Assembly: GCA_934247855.1 (NCBI GenBank)
Contig: CAKQKA010000080.1
Span: 1 to 7,104, forward strand
Source: an uncultured Clostridia bacterium
Lineage (GTDB): Bacteria > Bacillota > Clostridia > Christensenellales > Borkfalkiaceae
Direction: 5' to 3'
DNA: 7,104 nt
Position 1 is the stretch's first letter; the number at the start of each line of letters is the position of its first letter. A program made the translations under genes and the position numbers. Below, piece after piece: positions 1 to 5,413 of this stretch. Below the pieces are notes generated by a model. It was not told where the DNA came from. It was given only the letters and a program-made list of their open reading frames with translations, and did not search any database.

Positions 1-1476
1 TACACGGTAACGTTCGACGTAACCGTAAAAGACGGATATTACAACGTATATAACGCCGTAGATCTTCTCGTTATGGAGAACCGTATCGAAATGGGCAATA
101 ACGAGCGTGAAGCGCAAGCCATGAAAGATTTCAAAGTGGCTCACGGAATCGACTTCAATACAAACGATGTAAAAGGTCTTGTTTTCCAGGCGAACGTAGA
201 AGTCGGCAAAGAAGATTTTCCCGCCGAATATTTCTGGACGAAAGAAGAAGTCGGCAATTATACTAAGTTTATAGGTTCGCTTAAAGACAGTACCTATATG
301 ATCCGCAGAGACCTCGGTACGAACGGTCAATTTGCAATCGAGGGCAACTATTTCACTCTTAATGCAGAAACAATGCCCAAGGTTCTTGTAGAAAACAACA
401 CGGAATTCAATAAAAACGCAAACGAAGTTGTGGCTCACTCCAAACTTTTCTATGTTTACGGTCTTTCGCAGCACAACAATTCCACCAATACGGAAAGTTT
501 TGCCGTAAACAACCTTAATCTCCTCGGCAATATCAATCGTACCGACGGCGACACCACGGGCGAGGGCGAAAACTTCCAGTCCGGCGGCTTGATTTTCATG
601 GAGGTAAACGGCGCAAAGGTCGATCTGAATAACTGTATAGCAAAATGCTGGTATATTACCGCATTTTCATCTACGACCAGCGAAAATCACTTCCTTACCG
701 TAAACAAATGCATCTTTGTAGACGATTATAATAGCATATTCTACATTTGGGGCGGCATAATCGAACTTAAAGAAACCGACGCTTACGGTGCGGGCGGTCC
801 CGTATTTATAGCCGATCATTGCCGTTATGACAGTGACGACGGAAGAGACGGAAACGCGGGCGGTTGGACGAGCGATATCCGCATTGACGAAAGCAGCACC
901 GTTTATTCGTATGTAACCGGTCAGGAAGGTTGGTTCAAACAAATGGGCGCGACGGGTATGGCTGCGCAGATAATCGCGCTGGACGCATTGTTTAATGCGG
1001 GCGGTACTACATTCAGAAAGACTATAGACGGCAAACAAGTTATGAACATAGTTGCGCTCTACAAGGCAGGCGGCGCTGACAGCGCGACCGGTTTGTTTGA
1101 AAACGCAACGAGCGGCAAGGGTAAATTCGGTAAAAGCGAATTCACGCTAAACGGCGGTTATATCGATGCGTTTTTGAGCACCAATCTTCCGAATGGCAAG
1201 ACTATCGGAACCAGCGGTATGCCTGTGTTCTATGGCTCTACTCAGACTTCGTTGATTGCTTACAACCCGAATGCTCAACAAGAAGTTCCGTTTGTAGTTT
1301 CTCTCGAACGAGCTATGACGGGCGGAGCGAGCAACGCTATAGTTACGTCTATGGAGCAATTAAAAGCTCTCAGTATCATGAACGATAACGGCGGCTATCT
1401 TAATGCGCTTATCGGCTACCCCGGTAAAGCGGGTAAAATCGGCGTTGTGTTCGGCGATTACGGCAAAGTAGCTTAA
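1..1476 (+). CDS. Putative secreted or surface protein with beta-helix-like texture, 5'-truncated
   Basis: The reading frame is open from base 1 to a TAA at 1474-1476, giving 491 residues, so the start lies to the left of the window. The ATG at 73 is internal: the frame before it reads as similar protein (YTVTFDVTVKDGYYNVYNAV) and no ribosome binding site precedes it. The protein is rich in Asn, Gly, Thr and short beta-prone stretches. The section around residues 165-275 alternates hydrophobic strands with Gly/Asn turns (for example SGGLIFMEVNGAKVDLNN and WGGIIELKETDA), which resembles right-handed parallel beta-helix proteins of the pectate-lyase-like fold. I see no transmembrane segment, LPXTG signal or catalytic motif in this part; it ends GVVFGDYGKVA. 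A signal peptide, if any, would be in the missing N-terminus. A strong terminator follows, so this is the last gene of its transcript. Function is unknown. The coding call is firm; the fold and location are inference. Confidence 0.85.
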   Translation, partial: YTVTFDVTVKDGYYNVYNAVDLLVMENRIEMGNNEREAQAMKDFKVAHGIDFNTNDVKGLVFQANVEVGKEDFPAEYFWTKEEVGNYTKFIGSLKDSTYMIRRDLGTNGQFAIEGNYFTLNAETMPKVLVENNTEFNKNANEVVAHSKLFYVYGLSQHNNSTNTESFAVNNLNLLGNINRTDGDTTGEGENFQSGGLIFMEVNGAKVDLNNCIAKCWYITAFSSTTSENHFLTVNKCIFVDDYNSIFYIWGGIIELKETDAYGAGGPVFIADHCRYDSDDGRDGNAGGWTSDIRIDESSTVYSYVTGQEGWFKQMGATGMAAQIIALDALFNAGGTTFRKTIDGKQVMNIVALYKAGGADSATGLFENATSGKGKFGKSEFTLNGGYIDAFLSTNLPNGKTIGTSGMPVFYGSTQTSLIAYNPNAQQEVPFVVSLERAMTGGASNAIVTSMEQLKALSIMNDNGGYLNALIGYPGKAGKIGVVFGDYGKVA

Positions 1477-1496
1477 TATGCAATAAATAAAAACAT

Positions 1497-1527
1497 AAAG
1501 TCGAGGTTTTTTGCCTCGGCTTTTGTT
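1497..1527 (+). terminator. Rho-independent terminator after the surface protein gene
   Basis: GTCGAGG at 1500-1506 pairs with CCTCGGC at 1514-1520 around a seven-base T-rich loop, with one T-G wobble. The stem extends by three A-T pairs (1497-1499 with 1521-1523), and the T-run TTTT begins at 1521, before GTT. It lies 20 bases after the stop codon at 1476. The 5' A-tract could let it work weakly on the opposite strand, but no minus-strand gene ends here. Confidence 0.85.
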
Positions 1528-1605
1528 ATGCGCTTTTTTATGTTTTTGCGGTATGGCGAGAGTGTGAAGCAGCATAAAAATGCGGTTTTACAAATAGAAT
1601 ATACT

Positions 1606-2731
1606 ATGAAAAAATGCGAATGGGTGAAATGCGCGTTCGGTTCGGCTTTTTCGATAATCGGTTCGGTGATAGGTGCGGGATTTATTACGGGCAGAGAGAT
1701 TCTGACCTTTTTTTACGGGCAATCGCCGATTTGGGTTTTTATTTTGCTTTTAGCGTTCTTTTTCCTGCTTATGTTTTCGGTAATGACGGTAAAGGGCGAA
1801 ATGAGCCTGTACGCGGTCGAGCGAGCCGATAACGTTATATGTTTGTTCAATATTTTAATGATTGCGTCTATGCTCGGTGCGACCGAGAGTCTGGCTCGCG
1901 ATATGGGCGTCGGTTGCGCTTTCCCCGTGTGGTCGGTCGTTATGCTTTTAGTATCGATCGTCGTGTGTGCGGGCGGCATGAGCAGGCTTGATAAATTCAA
2001 TGCCGTACTCGTGTCGGTTATGCTTGGCATAGTATTCGTAATCGTTGCGCTTAAACTGCCATCGGTTTCGCTTGAATTTTCGGCTGCGGGCACGCACGTT
2101 AATTTCTTTGCGGTTGCTAAATATGTCGGGATGAATATATTGCTCGCTCAGCCGCTGCTTGGCAATATACGGCGCGAAAACAATGCGTTCGGGCAAGTTA
2201 AAACAACGGTAAAAACGTCGGTGTTAACGGCTTTTGCTGTCGTTGACGGCTGCTGCCTTTCTTGCCGTATTGCCTAAAGAAAGCGCGTTTGCCGAACTGC
2301 CCATACTGCACATAGTCGGCGCTAATAAGGCGTTTTATTATTCGGTGTCGCTTACCGTCGCACTCGGCATTATAACCACGCTTGTCGGCTCTATGTACCC
2401 GCTGCTTAATTATTCGTTTTTTGCAAAATCGGCGGGCGAAATATCGGCGACGAAAGCCGAACGAAAAGAAAACCGCGGCGATACGAAAAAGCGTCGTCGC
2501 GGCAAAATAATCCGAGCGGTGTGCGTATGCGTGTTGGCGCTCGGTATTTCCCGTCTCGGTTTTTATGTTATAGTAGATAGAATTTATCCTCTTCTGGGCA
2601 TATTGTCCATAGCGTACTATTTGTTTACTTTCGCCGTTTTACCCATTTTTCAAAGAGTAACACGGCGGCGTACATGGCGGCGGCAAGAATACACAAAAGC
2701 ACGGTACCGGTCATTACCAGATCGAGTTTGA
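1606..2731 (+). pseudogene. YkvI-family multi-pass membrane protein, interrupted by a frameshift
   Basis: Frame 1 runs from the ATG at 1606 to TAA at 2275-2277 (223 residues, beginning MKKCEWVK). Frame 2 then carries on the same kind of protein from about 2228 to TGA at 2729-2731. The N-terminus contains SVIGAGFITGRE, the Gly-rich first-helix motif I associate with YkvI-type proteins of the APC/LeuT-fold transporter superfamily; their substrate is not established. Both halves are dominated by hydrophobic helices, and the second has a basic loop (KAERKENRGDTKKRRRGK) between helices. Skipping one base near 2245 gives SVLTAFAVV followed by TAAAFLAVL, a continuous 18-residue hydrophobic helix, and a protein of about 374 residues. 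The last 25 or so residues are antisense to the convergent permease gene and are very basic, so the native end may be earlier. An upstream in-frame ATG at 1528 lies at the terminator tail and is unlikely to be the start. No clear Shine-Dalgarno precedes 1606. The break could be a sequencing or assembly error or a true inactivating mutation. Confidence 0.7.
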
Positions 2732-3458
2732 GCACCTGACCGCCGTATACGATCAGATAGCCTATGCCTTGCCGCGAAACCACGTATTCGCCCATGATCG
2801 AGCCTATCCAGCTGAGTCCCACGTTGACTTTCAGCGCGGAAACGAACGTATCGACCGAACCGGGTACTACAAGGTTTATCAGAATGTCTTTTTTGCTTGC
2901 GCCCATCGAACGCAGCAGCAGTATCTTGCCGGGCTCGGTTCGCAAAAAACCGCTTAGCATATTTATTACTGTTACTATAACCGTAACTAAAAAGGTCATA
3001 AAAACTATGGCTTCCGTTCCCGAACCGAATGCTATTATGATAACCGGACCGAGTGCGATTTTCGGCAAGGCGTTCAGTACTACGATATACGGTTCTAAAA
3101 TCTTTCTTGTGTTTTCCGACCACCACAGCAGTACCGATATCAGGTACCCGACCGCCGTGGCAAGAATAAAGCCGAGAACCGTTTCGTAAAGGGTGGTGAA
3201 TATATGTTTATATAGTTCGCCGCTCGAGTGCAGTTCGGCAAGCGTGTTTACTATGCGCGTCGGGCTGGAAAACAAGAACGCGTCGATTGCGCCCGTTGCG
3301 GCAAGCAGTTCCCACAGCCCGATAAAAAACAGCAAAAGGAATATTCTGAAAAACACCACGATTATCTTATCTCGTCGGATGCGTTTTAAATATTCTCTGC
3401 GAGAGGGGCTTAAGGCTGCCTGCGTCTGCACGGTTTTACTTTTTCTTAAGTATTTCAT
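2625..3458 (-). CDS. ABC importer permease, NitT/TauT/SsuC-ThiX type
   Basis: This 277-residue inner-membrane permease would form the channel, normally as a dimer, for the importer whose ATPase and binding protein lie just upstream. A basic N-terminal tail (residues 1-30) precedes a first helix at about 33-54, with further helices near 92-112, 125-145, 147-170, 205-225 and 247-268. The cytoplasmic EAA-type coupling loop lies at about 176-205 (LLRSMGASKKDILINLVVPG), with the conserved Gly at 186. It is followed by SALKVNVGLSWIGSIMGEY and GIGYLI, typical of the binding-protein-dependent permeases of this class. Length is normal for the family. The start overlaps the ATPase stop by four bases (ATGA), and a strong GGAGGG lies 10 bases upstream inside the ATPase gene, which points to translational coupling. 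Its 3' end overlaps the convergent YkvI-like frame by 107 bases, and I see no terminator there. Substrate is not determined. Confidence 0.93.
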   Translation of the reverse strand: MKYLRKSKTVQTQAALSPSRREYLKRIRRDKIIVVFFRIFLLLFFIGLWELLAATGAIDAFLFSSPTRIVNTLAELHSSGELYKHIFTTLYETVLGFILATAVGYLISVLLWWSENTRKILEPYIVVLNALPKIALGPVIIIAFGSGTEAIVFMTFLVTVIVTVINMLSGFLRTEPGKILLLRSMGASKKDILINLVVPGSVDTFVSALKVNVGLSWIGSIMGEYVVSRQGIGYLIVYGGQVLKLDLVMTGTVLLCILAAAMYAAVLLFEKWVKRRK

Positions 3459-3474
3459 GTGTTAAGATCCCTCC
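3455..3474 (-). promoter_or_regulatory. ATGA stop-start overlap with internal ribosome binding site for the permease
   Basis: The ATPase stop TGA (3457-3455) and the permease ATG (3458-3456) share bases as ATGA. GGAGGG at 3474-3469, inside the last ATPase codons, sits 10 bases before the permease ATG. It fixes the permease start and suggests coupled translation of two subunits needed in equal amounts. Confidence 0.8.
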
Positions 3475-4213
3475 AGACTTTTTCGAATATTCCCGCAAAT
3501 TGCGGACATTCGCGACGGCGCAAGGGCGGCAGAGTTTTATCGAACGGCATATCGTGCACGGCGATTATTTTTGCGGGGCGGGCGGAAAGTATAACTATTC
3601 TGTCCGCTACCGATATCGCCTCCGATATGTCGTGCGTAACCAATATCGCCGTCTTTTTTTCGTTCTTTATTATTGCGTAAACGTCATCGCAAACGGCAAG
3701 TCTTGTCTGATAGTCGAGGGCGGAAAAAGGCTCGTCGAGCAGCAATAATTCGGGGTCGCATACAAGCGTTCTTATCAGTGCCGCACGCTGCCGCATCCCG
3801 CCCGAAAGTTCGGATGGGTACCGTTTCATAAAGTCTTTAAGCCCGTATTTTTCGGTAAGTTTTTCTACGTTTTCTTTCATGTCTTTGCGCCGTTTCTGCC
3901 GTCTTATTTTAAGCGGCAGATAGACGTTTTCTTCAATCGTAAGCCATTCGAACAACTCGTCGCGCTGCAGCATATAGCCCACGTTTTTCCCGGGCGAATC
4001 GATCGTTTTTCCCGAAACCGAAACTTTTCCTTCATAGGGTAAAAGTCCCGCAATGACCGAAAGTATGCTTGTTTTTCCACAACCCGAACGACCGATTATC
4101 GCAACGAATTCGCCGCTTGAAACGGTTAAACTCAGGTTGTCGACCGCCTTTATTTCGGCGGTTTTTGTTTGATAAAAAAGTGATAAATCAGATATTTCGA
4201 GCAGTGTTTTCAT
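3455..4213 (-). CDS. ABC importer ATP-binding protein, NitT/TauT/SsuB type
   Basis: This 252-residue cytoplasmic ATPase powers the importer. All nucleotide-binding motifs are intact: Walker A GRSGCGKT at residues 41-48, Q-loop glutamine at 83 within MLQRDELFEW, signature LSGGM at 136-140, Walker B LLLLDE at 156-161, D-loop SALD at 164-167 and the H-loop histidine at 194 in VTHD. The ELFEWLTIEENV stretch after the Q-loop is like that of the nitrate/sulfonate/taurine subfamily (SsuB, TauB). The start at 4213 is supported by AAGGAG about 10 bases upstream (4230-4225). The gene begins 84 bases after the binding-protein stop and its own stop overlaps the permease start by ATGA. Family-level function is secure; the transported solute is not shown by this subunit. 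Confidence 0.95.
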   Translation of the reverse strand: MKTLLEISDLSLFYQTKTAEIKAVDNLSLTVSSGEFVAIIGRSGCGKTSILSVIAGLLPYEGKVSVSGKTIDSPGKNVGYMLQRDELFEWLTIEENVYLPLKIRRQKRRKDMKENVEKLTEKYGLKDFMKRYPSELSGGMRQRAALIRTLVCDPELLLLDEPFSALDYQTRLAVCDDVYAIIKNEKKTAILVTHDISEAISVADRIVILSARPAKIIAVHDMPFDKTLPPLRRRECPQFAGIFEKVWRDLNT

Positions 4214-4260
4214 TGGTGCATTTTCTCCTTCGTCGAAAGTGATGAAACTTAAGACAATGG

Positions 4261-4279
4261 TTTTACGTCTAACGTAAAA
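4261..4279 (-). other. Intercistronic inverted repeat between binding protein and ATPase genes
   Basis: TTTTACG (4261-4267) and CGTAAAA (4273-4279) form a perfect 7-bp stem with a five-base loop in the 84-base gap between the two genes. On the minus-strand transcript it has only an AT-rich stem and no T-run directly after it, so it is unlikely to be a full terminator. It could stabilise the upstream binding-protein message or slightly reduce read-through, as is known for other binding-protein-first importer operons. Its role is inferred only from its position. Confidence 0.35.
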
Positions 4280-4297
4280 ATCTATAAAAAATGACTT

Positions 4298-5296
4298 TTA
4301 ATCAGTGATTTTTCCGCAAATCATGTCTGATACATCCGTCCTTACAAGTTTGTCGTAATCGACCGTTTTTGTAAGTTCGCCTGCGTTTTGCATTATTTTG
4401 CAAAGGTTGTCGAGCGCGGATTTTTTCATGGTCAGATGGTTAACCCATGCGTCTATTTCGACGTATCTTTTTATGGATGCGACAATGCTTTCGTCCTCGA
4501 TCCCCGGGAACTGATTTTTAAGCGCGGCGACGCATTCTTCTTCGGTCGCCGTCTGCAAAAAGTCAATCGCCTTGTAAATGGCTTTCGTGAATTTTTTTAC
4601 GGTTTCCGTATTGTTGTCGATATAAGTTTTCAGTGCCATAAAGCAGGTGTAGGGTACTTCGCCCGAGTCTTTCCCGACGCTTGCCACAACGTAACCTTTT
4701 CCCGCTTTTTCAAATTCCGAAGCGGTCGGTTCGAACAGCGTGCAATAGTCGCCCGTTCCGCCTTCGAATGCTGCTGCGGTCAGATTGAACTGAATGTCGA
4801 AATTGAGCGTTATGTTCCTGCCGTTTTCGTAACCTTTTTGTTTAAGCAGGTACTCCAGCGTCATTGCGGGAACTCCGCCTTTTCGCCCTGCGATAAATAC
4901 TTTGCCGTCAAGTCCCGTCCAGTCAAAGTTCTGCTCGTCGGTTCTCGATATTAAAAAAGAACCGTCGCGCTTGGTCAGCTGCGCGAACACTTGCGGGTAG
5001 TTTTGCTTGCCGCCTTCTATAACGTACAGCGCGGCTTCGGGTCCCATAAGTCCTATATCCGCAGAACCCGAGAGGACTGCGGTCATCGATTTGTCCGCGC
5101 CGCCGCCGTTGGTAAGTTCTATCTCCAAGCCTTCGTCGGCGAAAAATCCCTTTTCGATCGCGGCGTACATAGGCGCATAAAAAATCGAGTGAGTGACTTC
5201 GTTTACCCGTATAAGCGTTTTGTCGTTTTTCGGCGTGCAGCCGATCGATAATACGCATACAAGGCAAACGAAAAAGCAACATATTTTTTTAATCAT
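4298..5296 (-). CDS. ABC importer substrate-binding lipoprotein, NMT1/ThiY/SsuA-like
   Basis: This 332-residue lipoprotein should sit on the outer face of the membrane and deliver a small solute to the permease. The N-terminus MIKKICCFFVCLVCVLSIGC is a short basic and hydrophobic signal peptide ending at a probable lipidated Cys20, although the -3 position is Ser rather than the usual Leu/Val/Ile. After it, VNEVTHSIFYAPMYAAIEKG (31-50) followed by FFADEGLEIEL and GGADKSMTAVLSGSADIGLMG (65-85) are the conserved first-lobe segments of periplasmic-binding proteins in the NMT1/THI5-like and SsuA group. TLFEPTASEFEKAGKGYVV in the middle also fits this group. The start at 5296 is chosen because the signal peptide begins there and TTAGGAT lies 8 bases upstream. 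A longer in-frame extension to 5668 would run into the divergent valS gene. It is the first gene of the operon. Possible substrates include pyrimidine precursors, sulfonates or similar small molecules; the sequence does not decide. Confidence 0.92.
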   Translation of the reverse strand: MIKKICCFFVCLVCVLSIGCTPKNDKTLIRVNEVTHSIFYAPMYAAIEKGFFADEGLEIELTNGGGADKSMTAVLSGSADIGLMGPEAALYVIEGGKQNYPQVFAQLTKRDGSFLISRTDEQNFDWTGLDGKVFIAGRKGGVPAMTLEYLLKQKGYENGRNITLNFDIQFNLTAAAFEGGTGDYCTLFEPTASEFEKAGKGYVVASVGKDSGEVPYTCFMALKTYIDNNTETVKKFTKAIYKAIDFLQTATEEECVAALKNQFPGIEDESIVASIKRYVEIDAWVNHLTMKKSALDNLCKIMQNAGELTKTVDYDKLVRTDVSDMICGKITD

Positions 5297-5303
5297 GGTA
5301 AGT

Positions 5304-5310
5304 ATCCTAA
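5304..5310 (-). promoter_or_regulatory. Ribosome binding site deciding the binding-protein start
   Basis: TTAGGAT on the minus strand places AGGA eight bases before the ATG at 5296. Together with the signal peptide that begins at this ATG, it excludes the longer upstream extension of the frame. Confidence 0.7.
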
Positions 5311-5325
5311 AAAATATTACAATAT

Positions 5326-5355
5326 ATCGTATGCGTCGGCGCAAATAATTGACAA
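5326..5355 (-). promoter_or_regulatory. Putative sigma-70-type promoter of the importer operon
   Basis: On the minus strand, TTGTCA (5355-5350) is followed after 18 bases by TACGAT (5331-5326). Transcription would start near 5319, giving a leader of roughly 23 bases before the ATG at 5296. Both hexamers deviate from consensus, so the promoter would be moderate. Its -35 overlaps the valS -35 on the opposite strand. Confidence 0.45.
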
Positions 5356-5377
5356 AAGGGGCGAAAGATAGTACAAT
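5349..5377 (+). promoter_or_regulatory. Strong sigma-70-type promoter of valS
   Basis: A perfect TTGACA (5349-5354) is separated by 17 bases from TACAAT (5372-5377), a near-consensus arrangement. Transcription would begin at about 5384, leaving a leader of about 30 bases that contains the AAAGG ribosome binding site (5402-5406), seven bases before the ATG at 5414. Confidence 0.75.
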
Positions 5378-5413
5378 AAGTCGGAAATCATATTTATAAT
5401 GAAAGGCGATATT

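Noticed and set aside
1528..1605. Longer start for the YkvI-like protein at the ATG at 1528
   Set aside because: It lies at the tail of the terminator and adds a polar leader before the first helix, with no ribosome binding site. The ATG at 1606 gives a typical family N-terminus.
2228..2277. Programmed ribosomal frameshift in the YkvI-like gene
   Set aside because: No typical slippery heptamer or downstream structure was seen, and I know of no recoding in this family. An indel is far more likely.
4211..4221. Three-codon mini-frame (ATG CAC CAA TGA) overlapping the ATPase start on the minus strand
   Set aside because: Its ATG is only three bases from the Shine-Dalgarno, too close for good initiation, while the ATPase ATG has the normal spacing of about 10. 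Chance is the simplest explanation.
4388..4954. A 188-codon open frame on the plus strand
   Set aside because: It is antisense to the binding-protein gene, and no ribosome binding site or known domain is seen.
5395..5400. Perfect TATAAT upstream of valS as an alternative -10
   Set aside because: Transcription would begin about seven bases before the ATG and leave out the ribosome binding site, and no -35 lies 17 bases upstream. The TTGACA/TACAAT pair is better.
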